A stretch of DNA of 64,000 nt from Desulfoscipio geothermicus (GTDB lineage Bacteria > Bacillota > Desulfotomaculia > Desulfotomaculales > Desulfallaceae). Of this stretch, positions 26,852 to 36,240 are shown in pieces. Where the stretch lies: contig JAENZP010000011.1 of NCBI GenBank assembly GCA_016841205.1, positions 50,382-114,381 of the forward strand, in the 5' to 3' direction. Below the pieces are notes generated by a model that made no database searches, was not told where the DNA came from, and saw only the letters and a list, made by a program, of their open reading frames with translations. Numbering within the stretch: the first letter of the stretch is position 1; each line of letters begins with the position of its first letter. The position numbers and the translations under genes are program-made.

Positions 26852-26923
26852 CTAAGTTATTAAAGATTTTGGGGATCCGGGTATTTCGAGAAATGCTATC
26901 TTTATAACCATGTTTTGCCGTAA

Positions 26924-26970
26924 AAAAATCAGCAGGTGTTACCTTTTAGGGTTTTACCTGCTGATTTTTT
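26924..26970. terminator. Terminator between the small membrane protein and malic enzyme genes
   Basis: AAAATCAGCAGGT and ACCTGCTGATTTT pair over 13 bases, with TTTT following on the plus strand and A-runs serving the minus strand. Confidence 0.85.
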
Positions 26971-26997
26971 GTCTTTGCCAGGCATTTAAACGGAAAG

Positions 26998-28440
26998 TCA
27001 GGGAGTCGGAAATACAAGTAGCTTGCTTTGCTCATTTTCCTCGTAAAAATACTTGCGGGCAACGCCGGTTTCTACGGCCGCCTGCTGCACCGCTCGGGAC
27101 ACCGCCGGGCACACATCTTCATTAAAAACCGAAGGTATAATATATTCCGGCGCAAGCTGTTCGGGGGGCACCAGATCCGCCAGCACACGGGCCGCCGCCA
27201 CGCACATTTCATCGTTTATTACGCAGGCATGGCAATCCAGCGCCCCCCGGAAAACACCGGGAAAAGCCAGCACATTATTGATTTGATTGGGAAAATCGGA
27301 ACGCCCGGTAGCGATAACTCCGGCGATATCCTGTATTTCCTTGGGATCCACCTCGGGCACCGGATTGGCCAGGGCAAAAATAACAGGTTTTTCCGCCATG
27401 CGCAATATGTCTTCCCGGTGCAACAGCCCCGGACCGGAAACTCCGATAAAAGCGTCGGCCCCTTCGATAACTTCCGGCAAGCTGCCGTGCGCACAGCGCT
27501 CATTGGTATGCTCGGCCAGCCATTTTTTGGAGTCAACTTCCGATAAATTATCCCTGCTAATAGCTCCATTGCGGTCGCAAATTATTATATCCCGTGCCCC
27601 CGTCACCAATAACATCTTGGTAACGGCTACGCCGGCCGCACCTGCACCGCTAATCACAATTTTCACCTGGTCGATACTTTTACCCACCACCCGCAGCGCA
27701 TTGAGCAACCCGGCTACAACCACAATAGCCGTGCCGTGCTGGTCATCATGAAATACTGGAATATCCAGCAGTCGGACCAGCTCTTCCTCGATGGCAAAAC
27801 ACTGGGGGGCCGCAATATCTTCCAGGTTAATCCCGCCATAGGTGGGTGCGCAGGCCACCACCGTGTCGATAATTTCCTTTATGCCGTGCACATTAAGGCA
27901 CAGAGGCACCGCGTCGATACCGCCAAACTTTTTAAATAATAAGGCTTTCCCCTCCATCACCGGCATTGCTGCCTCGGGACCGATGTTACCCAGTCCTAAA
28001 ACAGCCGTGCCATCGGTGACGATAGCCACCGAATTACCTTTCATCGTCAGCTGGTAAACCAATTCAGGGTCGTCTGCAATAGCCTGGGAAACGCGGGCCA
28101 CCCCGGGAGTGTATACCAAGCTTAGATCCTCCCGGTCAATGATTTCTCTTTTGGCTTTAATTTCCATTTTACCGCCCAGGTGCTTGGTGAAAACCCGATC
28201 GGCAATCTGCTCCACCTCTACGCCGGGGATCTCCTCCAGCGCGCCAATCAAGCTCGCCAGGTTTTTTTGTTCAGAAAACCCAACCATCAGCTCCCTTACT
28301 ACATAACCGGATGCAACGGATACCACATCTATGGAACCCAGATTGCCTCCCTCGGCAGCAATCATGGCCAGCACCTGGGCCAGCATGCCAGGCTGGTTGA
28401 CTAACTTTAAACGAATAGTTACATTAAGCGACATTGCCAT
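26998..28440 (-). CDS. NAD(P)-dependent malic enzyme with N-terminal ACT domain
   Basis: 480 residues. Residues about 4-80 form an ACT regulatory domain (VTIRLKLVNQPGMLAQVLAM), then the malic enzyme core: SLVYTPGVARVSQAI, the catalytic Lys and acid region with MEGKALLFKKFGGIDAVPLC, DDQHGTAIVV and the Rossmann motif ISGAGAAGVAV. It oxidatively decarboxylates malate to pyruvate and CO2. The ACT domain suggests allosteric control by an amino acid or similar ligand. The start at 28440 follows a run of six G by seven bases. Apparently single-gene transcript. Confidence 0.93.
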   Translation of the reverse strand: MAMSLNVTIRLKLVNQPGMLAQVLAMIAAEGGNLGSIDVVSVASGYVVRELMVGFSEQKNLASLIGALEEIPGVEVEQIADRVFTKHLGGKMEIKAKREIIDREDLSLVYTPGVARVSQAIADDPELVYQLTMKGNSVAIVTDGTAVLGLGNIGPEAAMPVMEGKALLFKKFGGIDAVPLCLNVHGIKEIIDTVVACAPTYGGINLEDIAAPQCFAIEEELVRLLDIPVFHDDQHGTAIVVVAGLLNALRVVGKSIDQVKIVISGAGAAGVAVTKMLLVTGARDIIICDRNGAISRDNLSEVDSKKWLAEHTNERCAHGSLPEVIEGADAFIGVSGPGLLHREDILRMAEKPVIFALANPVPEVDPKEIQDIAGVIATGRSDFPNQINNVLAFPGVFRGALDCHACVINDEMCVAAARVLADLVPPEQLAPEYIIPSVFNEDVCPAVSRAVQQAAVETGVARKYFYEENEQSKLLVFPTP

Positions 28441-28679
28441 ACATTAACCCCCCAAAAATTTCTACACGTCTTTTTGTTTCTGATATTGGTTTTCGATATA
28501 ATATAATATCATCCTTTGTTTGCCAGCATTGCCTTGTTCTTCTGCTTACAAGGCTAACACATGATACATTGCCGTGTAAAGGACTATACTTAATTCCAAC
28601 AATACTTTCCTGTACTGTAGGCCTATTATGTATGATAGAGTAAAATATATATATCCCGTGGTAAATGGGAGGGATTGCT

Positions 28680-29561
28680 TTGTCCAAAATACCTGAACAA
28701 GAACTGTTAAATCCTGCTCAGATTAGCCAGACACTGGGCATTACCCCCAATAACATAAAACGTCTGACCGGAGAGGGCTACCTTGAGGTACAAAAGCAGG
28801 TAAACTTTAAAAACGGTGTCATGCAGCTATTTACCAGAACACAGGCACATGGTCTAATACCCGCCATGCCCAGAATTAAACAAGCCTGGGAGCGCTATGA
28901 CAACTATCACCAGGGGGGTAACCGGATGGCCAAAGCCAGGACTTACAGGCACCAGTCATACCGAAACAAAGTCAATCGCAAGGAGCAGTTTTTAAATTCG
29001 ATAAATGAGCTGTCCCAAGACCGGCAAGCAATTCTAATCGCAGCCTACTATCTCTACTACCTCAATCATTATGCCAAAGCAGGCAGCTCTTACCTGTACG
29101 ATTTAAAGGAGACCGTCCTGCACACCCTGGTCAAAAATTATTACCACCGAGATAAGTGTTTTAAGATCAGCTTTATTGAAGGAACCAACAAAATCGCGTT
29201 ATGCCCGGAGTGCCGGGCCAAAGCAAACAACCAACATCTAAGTTATCTGGAATACCTGGATAAAACCGGCGGGTGTTTGAAATGCACCAGAGAATATAAG
29301 TATTACAGCCTGTACGAATTCACCATTGGCTGCCAAGACTACCGGTTCTGCTTTCACACACCCTATGCTACCGCTAAAAAATGGTTTAATAAACATACTA
29401 TGCCCCCCCGTAAGGAATGCCCCGAAAGGGAGGGCGCTTATGCCTTCGGCCGGGCCATATATGATTCCGAAGCAATGGCCGTGGAATTAATAGAAGTGAT
29501 TGACGAATTACAAAAGTTTCTGGCTGTATTTGAAATAGAACCATTAATTAACACTTATTAA
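28680..29561 (+). CDS. Uncharacterised protein with HTH and zinc-ribbon-like segments
   Basis: 293 residues from the TTG at 28680, six bases after GGGAGGG; the in-frame ATG at 28665 overlaps the ribosome site. Residues 7-45 (NPAQISQTLGITPNNIKRLT) look like a MerR/Xis-type helix-turn-helix. A C-x2-C (CPEC) and a second C-x2-C (CLKC) about 28 residues on suggest a zinc ribbon in the middle. The rest is rich in Tyr and basic residues. I do not recognise the family. DNA binding is a reasonable guess from these two segments only. Confidence 0.65.
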   Translation: MSKIPEQELLNPAQISQTLGITPNNIKRLTGEGYLEVQKQVNFKNGVMQLFTRTQAHGLIPAMPRIKQAWERYDNYHQGGNRMAKARTYRHQSYRNKVNRKEQFLNSINELSQDRQAILIAAYYLYYLNHYAKAGSSYLYDLKETVLHTLVKNYYHRDKCFKISFIEGTNKIALCPECRAKANNQHLSYLEYLDKTGGCLKCTREYKYYSLYEFTIGCQDYRFCFHTPYATAKKWFNKHTMPPRKECPEREGAYAFGRAIYDSEAMAVELIEVIDELQKFLAVFEIEPLINTY

Positions 29562-29572
29562 ACGCTGCGCTT

Positions 29573-30040
29573 CTACCGGCCTGCATTGCCAAAACTGGCC
29601 TTAATGATATCCTGCCGGGTAATGATGCCGATAAGTTTACCATCGTCATCGATTACTGGTACCCGGTTAACATCATTTTCTGTAATAATTGTGGCTACAT
29701 CCTCGATTGATGCTTCAGGGCCAACAGTGTAAGGTTTGGTAGACATCAGGTCGCCAACCTTCTGAGCAACGGCACGCTTGATATCATGAATAAACCGGTT
29801 AGGTTTCTCCAAATAAATAGGGCTGTCGAATATTACCACATAAAACGGAGTCCTAACCGGCTTTTCCTGAAATACCAGATCTGTCTCACTTACAACCCCC
29901 ACCAATTTCCCGTTATCATCTACTACCGGTAACCCACTGATCCGGTGCTCCAGCAGCAAACGCGCCATTTTTTCCACGTCATCATTGGCATTAATGGTAA
30001 TTACATTTGTCGTCATGATTTCTCCGGCCTTTTTCATCAT
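29573..30040 (-). CDS. CBS-domain pair protein
   Basis: 155 residues holding two CBS domains (about 8-60 and 95-150), each with the typical G-x-P-V-V/I-D-D-D/N-G pattern (ISGLPVVDDNGKLVGVV and NRVPVIDDDGKLIGIIT). Such pairs bind adenine nucleotides and act as energy sensors. Between them sits a longer loop with FVVIFDSPIYLEKP-like sequence found in many Firmicutes stand-alone CBS proteins. AAAGGAGGCG precedes the start. Target unknown. Confidence 0.88.
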   Translation of the reverse strand: MMKKAGEIMTTNVITINANDDVEKMARLLLEHRISGLPVVDDNGKLVGVVSETDLVFQEKPVRTPFYVVIFDSPIYLEKPNRFIHDIKRAVAQKVGDLMSTKPYTVGPEASIEDVATIITENDVNRVPVIDDDGKLIGIITRQDIIKASFGNAGR

Positions 30041-30129
30041 CTTTCGCCTCCTTTATATTCCATTATGATTATATTATTTATAGCGATATTATTCAAACAC
30101 AGCAGCATATCATTTAGTAAAAGAACATT

Positions 30130-31176
30130 TTAGTAAATATGCAGGTATTCCTCCAGCGTTAAGATGCCTTTCGCTTGCATAAAAGTAGCCACCGGCATAC
30201 CTAGATACCGATAATGCCACGGCTCGTAAGCGTAACCCGTGATAGATTCTTTTCCCCTGGGGTAGCGCAGTACAAAGCCAAAGCGCGGGCCGTTTGTTTC
30301 CAGCCACCGGTAGGTGACAGCACTGCCGCCAATATCAACAGCCAGTCCGGTTTCGTGCTCACTGTAACCGGGCTGGCCAACGGTTGCTTCAGTCACCGCT
30401 ACACCATACAGCCTTGCCCGTTCATCAAACAATGTCTTTTGTTCAGCATAACTCCGGTAGGCCGAGGTCATGGCGATAGGGATACCCTGCTGCGCAGCGG
30501 CTTGATAGAGCTGCTGCAAGGGCTGCTGCAGCAATGCGGATACTTGAAAATCACCGAAATTGACCAGCAGGCTGGGCTGATAATCCTGCGGCAAGCCCTT
30601 TAATTTGTTAACCAGTAAAATACGCTGGGTTGGTGTAACCTGCGGTTTATCATCCCCCGGCAGGTATACCAGTACAGCATGGCCTGGTTCATCCCATTCC
30701 ACAATGTAACCAAAATACTGGGCCACCCACCGGGCCGGCAGGTATATACGCCCACCAATTACTTGCGGAACTACGTCCATTTCCACCGGCCCTGCCGCAG
30801 TAACCAGTTGCCTATTACCCGCTTGTAAAGAAAGCATTTGATTATTCCCTTGAAGGGTAACGGTCTGAGAAGGTGCATCCCAAACTATGCTGCCATCGTA
30901 TAAACCGCAAGCATTGGCTAAATAACGCACAGGAACATATACCCGACCGTTTTCTATAAAATTAACGGCATCCATTTTTTGCTGCTGCCCGTTTAATGTA
31001 TACATATCGACGCCTGCGGGAAACACTGTTTGGTTAGCTGCTGCCGAGACTACACCCAACGTCATGCACAAAAAACAACTAATTGTAAATAATACGATTA
31101 TTCTTTTCAATCTGCCCACCCCCCTTAACCAGGTCCCTGCATCAACAATAAAATCACTTATATATTGGCTAGCCAT
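30130..31176 (-). CDS. Secreted D-alanyl-D-alanine carboxypeptidase (VanY) with stalk domain
   Basis: 348 residues. A signal-type helix (about 25-46, IIVLFTISCFLCMTL) precedes a copper-amine-oxidase-N-like stalk domain (about 55-165, with GRVYVPVRYLANACG and a second repeat GRIYLPARWVAQYFG) and a VanY peptidase domain with TSAYRSYAEQ, SEHETGLAVDIG and EPWHYRYLG. It would trim cell-wall peptides outside the cell. ATG 31176 has AAGGAG; the TTG at 31110 has a strong G-run and would give a more typical signal peptide (MKRIIVLF), so the start is open. Confidence 0.88.
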   Translation of the reverse strand: MASQYISDFIVDAGTWLRGVGRLKRIIVLFTISCFLCMTLGVVSAAANQTVFPAGVDMYTLNGQQQKMDAVNFIENGRVYVPVRYLANACGLYDGSIVWDAPSQTVTLQGNNQMLSLQAGNRQLVTAAGPVEMDVVPQVIGGRIYLPARWVAQYFGYIVEWDEPGHAVLVYLPGDDKPQVTPTQRILLVNKLKGLPQDYQPSLLVNFGDFQVSALLQQPLQQLYQAAAQQGIPIAMTSAYRSYAEQKTLFDERARLYGVAVTEATVGQPGYSEHETGLAVDIGGSAVTYRWLETNGPRFGFVLRYPRGKESITGYAYEPWHYRYLGMPVATFMQAKGILTLEEYLHIY

Positions 31177-31246
31177 TAACCCAACTCCTTCAGAAAAACG
31201 ATGAATCCATTACCTGTAAATCGACCCGTAGGAATTTTAGCCTAAA

Positions 31247-31285
31247 AAAAGATGCTGCCGGGTTATACCCCCTGCAGCATCTTTT
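31247..31285. terminator. Bidirectional terminator after the SASP gene
   Basis: AAAAGATGCTGC and GCAGCATCTTTT pair over 12 bases, with A and T runs on either side. It lies just beyond the 3' end of the minus-strand SASP gene. Confidence 0.85.
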
Positions 31286-31311
31286 GGTTAATTAGGCTAA
31301 ACTAGCTTTTT

Positions 31312-31650
31312 CTATTCAGTAATCATTTCGGGCTGTTTATCCACTGTTTCATTTAGCAGAATACGGTTTTTATAGTTCCAGGCCAGCACCGCCTCTGCAA
31401 AGGAGACCATTTTTCGAGTCATACCACCACCCACTTTACCGTTCAGGCGGCTGGGCAGTTCCCCCTTGTCGATATAGGCGTAATCGTCCATACCCAGTTC
31501 CGAGGCCATTTCATTTCTAAACTCCTCCAGTGCCGGGGCCACATAAGCCTGTAACTCCCGTGGCACCAAACCGGTGGCGGCTGTTTTGCTCATTAATTCC
31601 GGAAGTGAATTCTCCAATGTCATCAAATTTATTGCCGGCTCTTTTGCCAA
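31312..31650 (-). CDS. Alpha/beta-type small acid-soluble spore protein, long form
   Basis: 112 residues from a TTG start at 31650; the GGAGGTGA ribosome site overlaps the in-frame ATG at 31665, which therefore cannot be the start. Residues about 43-82 carry the SASP signature EEFRNEMASELGM and SRLNGKVGGGMTRKMV, including the GPR protease-site-like E-x-A-S-E. These proteins coat spore DNA and protect it from UV. Usual members have 60-90 residues; here a 35-residue N-terminal and a 25-residue C-terminal extension are present. It is good evidence that the organism sporulates. Confidence 0.88.
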   Translation of the reverse strand: MAKEPAINLMTLENSLPELMSKTAATGLVPRELQAYVAPALEEFRNEMASELGMDDYAYIDKGELPSRLNGKVGGGMTRKMVSFAEAVLAWNYKNRILLNETVDKQPEMITE

Positions 31651-31830
31651 AACCGTCACCTCCATGAAAATTTTTTTAAAAATTATCTTGCCCCATTATC
31701 GTAAATAGTATCCCTTTTTTAATAATTATTATGCTATAAAAAAATGCCCAGTTTTTTAACTCAACATTGGGAAAAAAATCAAGGGGATCATCGGATTTAA
31801 CACAATTGCCCCATGCCTATTCCGGTTTAA

Positions 31831-31980
31831 TCAGCTCGGATCTACCTCATCGTAGGACAGAGTTGTCACCTGAGTGTAGTCACCCATGGCTTTGTCCTTT
31901 TTACCGGCATCTTTTTTAAGAAAATCATCGTCCCCTGCTGCCACTGCATGTTTCTTCTCCCATTTATTTGTACTTTTCAT
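31831..31980 (-). CDS. Small charged protein of unknown function
   Basis: 49 residues from the ATG at 31980, eight bases after AAAGGTGG. Very rich in Lys and Asp (KKDAGKKDKAMGDYTQ), no hydrophobic segment, no Cys. It follows the SASP gene region on the same strand and could be another spore protein, but that is a guess from position. Confidence 0.5.
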   Translation of the reverse strand: MKSTNKWEKKHAVAAGDDDFLKKDAGKKDKAMGDYTQVTTLSYDEVDPS

Positions 31981-32197
31981 AATACCACCTTTATTTTTGT
32001 TTTTATTATTACGCACAAGTTATTATGCGCAACTTAATGGCCTTTGAATCATAAAATCCATCCCAACACGCTACCAACCAATGGAGCTATCAGGCAACTT
32101 TATGTCGTAAATTGGTGATATATGAATTACTTAAAAAACTCTCCTTGACTTAAATGAGAAATGTTATTAATATTTATTTAATCAATTTAATAATATG

Positions 32198-32285
32198 CTC
32201 CGAGTTAAAATACCTAAAGTGTAAGCTATGGCTTTTAACCATTGGGTGCAGAGGGAAACATCTGCGCCTCCCGTTTGGAAAGGAG
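32198..32285 (+). promoter_or_regulatory. Moco RNA motif before the HdrD-like gene
   Basis: Starts CTCCGAG, has GCTATGGCTTTTAACC, a small hairpin GCAGA/TCTGC around GGGAAACA, then GCGCCTCCCGTTTGG and ends GGAAAGGAG. All conserved blocks are intact. The gene behind it encodes no molybdopterin enzyme. Confidence 0.85.
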
Positions 32286-32335
32286 ATTTTTTTTCAAGGA
32301 CTTTCTATGAGAAAGAAGTGAAAGACTTTGTAGAA

Positions 32336-32369
32336 AAAAGCAGTTTCCAGGCGGAAACTGCTTTTATTT
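32336..32369 (+). terminator. Terminator-type expression platform of this Moco RNA
   Basis: AAAAGCAGTTTCC and GGAAACTGCTTTT pair over 13 bases and are followed by ATTTC. It lies 55 bases before the next start codon. Confidence 0.8.
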
Positions 32370-32423
32370 CTATCTGGTATAAATCTCTAAAGTTGACAAA
32401 ATTAAATGCATGGTGAGGTTAAT

Positions 32424-34379
32424 ATGCGTATAATTATATTTTTTTCTTTATTGATTGTTTCCGTATGTTATTTTTCCTTCCAGATATACAGGCGCATTTG
32501 CTATATTCGCTTAGGCAAACCGGAAGATTGCAGTGGTCATCATCTAGAAAGACTTAAATATTTATGTCAGTCTATTTTCCTTCAAAAAAGGATTGCGGAA
32601 TATCCCCTTTCAGGTATTTTTCATTTTTTTATTATGTGGGGTTTTATTATTTTAATGTTTAGCAGTTTGGATATGGCTGCCATGGGTCTTCTTAATTCAA
32701 AAATAACATATTTGGAATATCCGTCTTTCTTGTTTTTAAGGGATCTGTTTATTTTATTGTTATTAATAGGAATTTTAGGGTTTACTATACGCCGCTTACT
32801 ATTAAAACTTTTAAAACAAAACTGGCTGCATAGTTCTTCAAAAACTTATGCTATTCTAATTTTAATTTTTATCATTGACTTTAGCTTACTCACTTATTTT
32901 ACTACTTATACTGCGTTAATAGAAAGGCCGTTTCCCGGTGCCTGGCTGGTTAATCCCTTTGCCTACGGACTTTCTTCCCTGGGAATGACAACGTTACAAA
33001 TGCTTATAGAAATAAGCTGGTGGTCGCACTTTTTAACAATTTTTGTTTTTCTATTAGTTATTCCAAATTCTAATTATCTACACCTTGTCTTTGCGCCTTT
33101 TAATATCTATTGGCGTTCTTTGCGGAAGAAAGGCTCCCTGCCGCCGGTTTCTTTGCCGGAAACAGATGAACAAACCTGCGGTGTAAATATAGTAACTGAC
33201 TTTACCAGAAAGCAGCTGCTTGATACCTTTAGCTGTTTACTTTGCGGACGCTGCCACAGGGAATGCCCGTCGGAACGAAGTAATGAACGGTTAAAGCCCA
33301 AAAGACTAAATGGTTTTATTCGCGCTTACCTGGAAGACGAGGGTCCTAAGCTCCTTGCAAATAAATCTTCGATAAAAATAGCCGGTGACCTTTTCTACTA
33401 TGATTTTATTTGGAGCTGCACTACCTGTGGTGGGTGTAATGAAACTTGTCCCGTATCAGTTGACCATATCTCCAAAATTATTGATATGCGCCGCGGCATC
33501 GTATCGGAAAACAAACATATACCCCCTGTCATGCAAGAGTTTTTTAAAAATATTGAGAGCACGGGCAATCCTTTTGGTAAACTATGCAAACCCGAGCACG
33601 ACTATATTTGGGCCGGCGAATTGGAGATTCCAAGTCTTTCTGAAAAGCCTCATGCCGAGTATTTGTTTTTTGTCGGCTGTCAAGGAACTTTTGACGCATC
33701 GTCATCAAAGGTGACTGCAGCTCTAGCTAAAATTATGAAGTTAGCCGGAGTGGATTATGTAATTCTCGGAGAAGAAGAATGGTGCTGCGGTGAAACCGCA
33801 AGAAGAATGGGTAATGAACTCCTTTTCCAAAAAACAGTCCGGAAGAATATTGCCCATTGGGGAAAATACGGTGTCAAGAGAATAATCACCTTCTGTCCCC
33901 ACTGTTTTAATACTTTAAAGAATGAATATCCTCAATTTGGCGGGAATTATGAGATTATTTCCCACGCAGCTTTTTTGGCCGAACTGCAACAGCAGGACAG
34001 ACTCCCCATACCCAGCCCGCAAGATATTGCCGTTACCTATCATGACGCTTGTTATCTCGGGCGCTATAATGATATTTTTGAGCAACCCAGGCAAATATTG
34101 CAAGCAATACCCGGAGTGCGCTTAATAGAGATGCCCCGATGTAAAAAAGAGTCCTTTTGCTGTGGCGCCGGCGGCGGACGTTTCTGGACAAGGTCGGAAA
34201 AAGAAAATCGGATAAGTGTAAATCGGATTAAAGAGGCTTTAGCCACGAATGCTTCAATGGTGGTCACCGCCTGCCCCTATTGCCGTAATATTTTTGAGGA
34301 AAAAACAAAACAGCAAGAAACAGATAGCATGCCGGTTAAAGATATAGCAGAACTATTGCTCTCAACATTTTTCGATTAA
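32424..34379 (+). CDS. Membrane HdrD/NarI-like iron-sulfur oxidoreductase
   Basis: 651 residues from the ATG at 32424 (GGTGAGG upstream). The first about 240 residues hold six or so membrane helices resembling NarI/DsrM cytochrome b subunits. Two 4Fe-4S motifs follow (CLLCGRCHRECP and CTTCGGCNETCP), then two CCG domains of the HdrD/GlpC type (EEWCCGE with CPHCFN, and SFCCGAGGG with CPYCRN). Such proteins move electrons between a soluble donor, often ETF, and menaquinone. The acyl-CoA synthetase downstream fits a role in acyl-CoA oxidation; the Moco RNA upstream suggests a link to formate or another Mo/W enzyme. Confidence 0.85.
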   Translation: MRIIIFFSLLIVSVCYFSFQIYRRICYIRLGKPEDCSGHHLERLKYLCQSIFLQKRIAEYPLSGIFHFFIMWGFIILMFSSLDMAAMGLLNSKITYLEYPSFLFLRDLFILLLLIGILGFTIRRLLLKLLKQNWLHSSSKTYAILILIFIIDFSLLTYFTTYTALIERPFPGAWLVNPFAYGLSSLGMTTLQMLIEISWWSHFLTIFVFLLVIPNSNYLHLVFAPFNIYWRSLRKKGSLPPVSLPETDEQTCGVNIVTDFTRKQLLDTFSCLLCGRCHRECPSERSNERLKPKRLNGFIRAYLEDEGPKLLANKSSIKIAGDLFYYDFIWSCTTCGGCNETCPVSVDHISKIIDMRRGIVSENKHIPPVMQEFFKNIESTGNPFGKLCKPEHDYIWAGELEIPSLSEKPHAEYLFFVGCQGTFDASSSKVTAALAKIMKLAGVDYVILGEEEWCCGETARRMGNELLFQKTVRKNIAHWGKYGVKRIITFCPHCFNTLKNEYPQFGGNYEIISHAAFLAELQQQDRLPIPSPQDIAVTYHDACYLGRYNDIFEQPRQILQAIPGVRLIEMPRCKKESFCCGAGGGRFWTRSEKENRISVNRIKEALATNASMVVTACPYCRNIFEEKTKQQETDSMPVKDIAELLLSTFFD

Positions 34380-34540
34380 CATTTTACATGATTCCAATAA
34401 GCTGTTGATTAACTGCTTGTATCGCTTTATAATTTATTTTAGTATTTTGTTGTTTTTATGAAGTACGGTCTTATATTTCAGATAAGCAAAACATTACACT
34501 GAATCTTCTGCTGTATTGGTAGAACGGGAGGAAACTAAAA

Positions 34541-36175
34541 ATGCCCATCACGGAAATACTATCGCATAATGCCAAGATATATGGCCAGGAAACATGCTTG
34601 ACTGAGATTAATTTGGACCTTCAGGAAAGTCATAATGTCACCTGGCTTGAGTATGAATTGATCGAAAACAGCCCGGCAGGTGAATACCGGCGGGAAATGA
34701 CCTGGCGTGTTTTTGACGAGAAGGCCAATCGGCTAGCCAATCTACTGCTTAAGAGGGGGATTAAAAAAGGAGATAAGGTAGCTATTCTTTTAATGAATTG
34801 CCTGGAGTGGCTGCCGATTTATTTTGGGATATTAAAAACCGGCGCTGTCGCAGTACCGTTAAATTTTCGATATACAGCTGAGGAAATTAAGTACTGTTTA
34901 GATTTATCGGATACCATTGCTTTGATTTTCGGACCTGAATTTATTGGACGGGTAGAAACGATTTATAACCAGATACCCAAGGTGAAGACACTTTTTTATG
35001 CAGGGGAAAACCGGCCTAGTTTTGCTGAAAACTATGATCGCCTTACTGCCAATTGCTGTTCTTCAGCTCCACAGATTAAACTTACAGACGAAGATGATGC
35101 GGTAATATACTTTTCCTCTGGAACGACAGGATTCCCAAAAGCCATCTTGCATACGCACCAAAGTCTGATGTCGTCATGTTATACGGAAATTAAACATCAT
35201 ACTCAAAAGCATGAGGATAATTTTTTATGCATTCCACCGCTATACCATACCGGCGCCAAGATGCACTGGTTCGGTAGTTTAATGTCGGGAAGCAAAGCCG
35301 TATTGCTTCGCGGGGTTAAGCCTGAATGGATACTCAAAACAGTCTCGGAGGAAAAAATCACTATTGTATGGCTTTTGGTTCCTTGGGCTCAGGACATTCT
35401 AGATGCACTCGATAGAGGAGATGTGAGGCTGGAGGATTATGAGCTTTCCCAGTGGAGACTAATGCATATTGGAGCACAGCCAGTTCCACCCAGCCTGATT
35501 CATCGCTGGAAAAAGTATTTTCCAAACCATCTTTACGATACAAACTATGGTCTAAGCGAAGCTATCGGTCCCGGATGTGTCCACTTAGGTACTGAAAATA
35601 TTCATAAAGTCGGAGCTATCGGTATACCGGGTCACAATTGGGAAGTCAAGATTACCGACGAGAACGGATGTCTTTTAAACCGGGGACAGGTTGGGGAACT
35701 GGTGGTCAAAGGATCGGGTGTAATGAAATGCTATTACAACGACCCAGAATCGACGGCGGCCGTAATCAAGGATGGCTGGTTATTTACCGGAGATATGGCC
35801 AGGATGGATGAAGAAGGTTTTATTTATTTGGTTGACCGGAAAAAAGATGTGATTATCAGCGGTGGAGAGAATTTATATCCGGTACAAATTGAGGATTTTC
35901 TACGTGCGCATGATGCCATTAAGGATGTAGCAGTCATAGGCTTGCCTGAAAAGCGTCTGGGTGAAATAGCGGCTGCGGTCATAGAACTAAAACCGGACTG
36001 CAATTGTACTGAAGAAGAGATTAAGTCATTCTGCAGTCCAATGCCTCGTTACAAACGTCCGCGAAAAATTATTTTCGATAAAGTCCCGCGTAACCCCACC
36101 GGCAAGATAGAAAAACCTCGTTTAAGGGAAAAATACGGCGCAATAAGTTTAGTGGCAGCTCAAACGGAGCGATAA
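34541..36175 (+). CDS. Acyl-CoA synthetase (AMP-forming)
   Basis: 544 residues, ANL superfamily, activating a carboxylic acid to its CoA thioester via an acyl-AMP. The phosphate loop is YFSSGTTGFPKA (about 191-202), then YGLSEAIG, the hinge TGDMARMDEEGFIYLVDRKK and the catalytic Lys in NPTGKIEKPR near the C-terminus. CCIPPLYHTG-like and HHTQKH segments are unremarkable. GGGAGGAAAC precedes the ATG. About 160 bases after the HdrD-like gene on the same strand with no terminator between, so co-transcription is likely. Fatty or aromatic acid specificity cannot be told. Confidence 0.9.
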   Translation: MPITEILSHNAKIYGQETCLTEINLDLQESHNVTWLEYELIENSPAGEYRREMTWRVFDEKANRLANLLLKRGIKKGDKVAILLMNCLEWLPIYFGILKTGAVAVPLNFRYTAEEIKYCLDLSDTIALIFGPEFIGRVETIYNQIPKVKTLFYAGENRPSFAENYDRLTANCCSSAPQIKLTDEDDAVIYFSSGTTGFPKAILHTHQSLMSSCYTEIKHHTQKHEDNFLCIPPLYHTGAKMHWFGSLMSGSKAVLLRGVKPEWILKTVSEEKITIVWLLVPWAQDILDALDRGDVRLEDYELSQWRLMHIGAQPVPPSLIHRWKKYFPNHLYDTNYGLSEAIGPGCVHLGTENIHKVGAIGIPGHNWEVKITDENGCLLNRGQVGELVVKGSGVMKCYYNDPESTAAVIKDGWLFTGDMARMDEEGFIYLVDRKKDVIISGGENLYPVQIEDFLRAHDAIKDVAVIGLPEKRLGEIAAAVIELKPDCNCTEEEIKSFCSPMPRYKRPRKIIFDKVPRNPTGKIEKPRLREKYGAISLVAAQTER

Positions 36176-36187
36176 ACGATCATGAAA

Positions 36188-36223
36188 AGGGGAGCACGTT
36201 GAATTATCATCGGCGTGCTCCTT
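36188..36223. terminator. Bidirectional terminator between acyl-CoA synthetase and cls
   Basis: AGGGGAGCACG and CGTGCTCCTTT form an almost perfect stem between convergent genes. Confidence 0.8.
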
Positions 36224-36240
36224 TATGTATATACGGGCTG

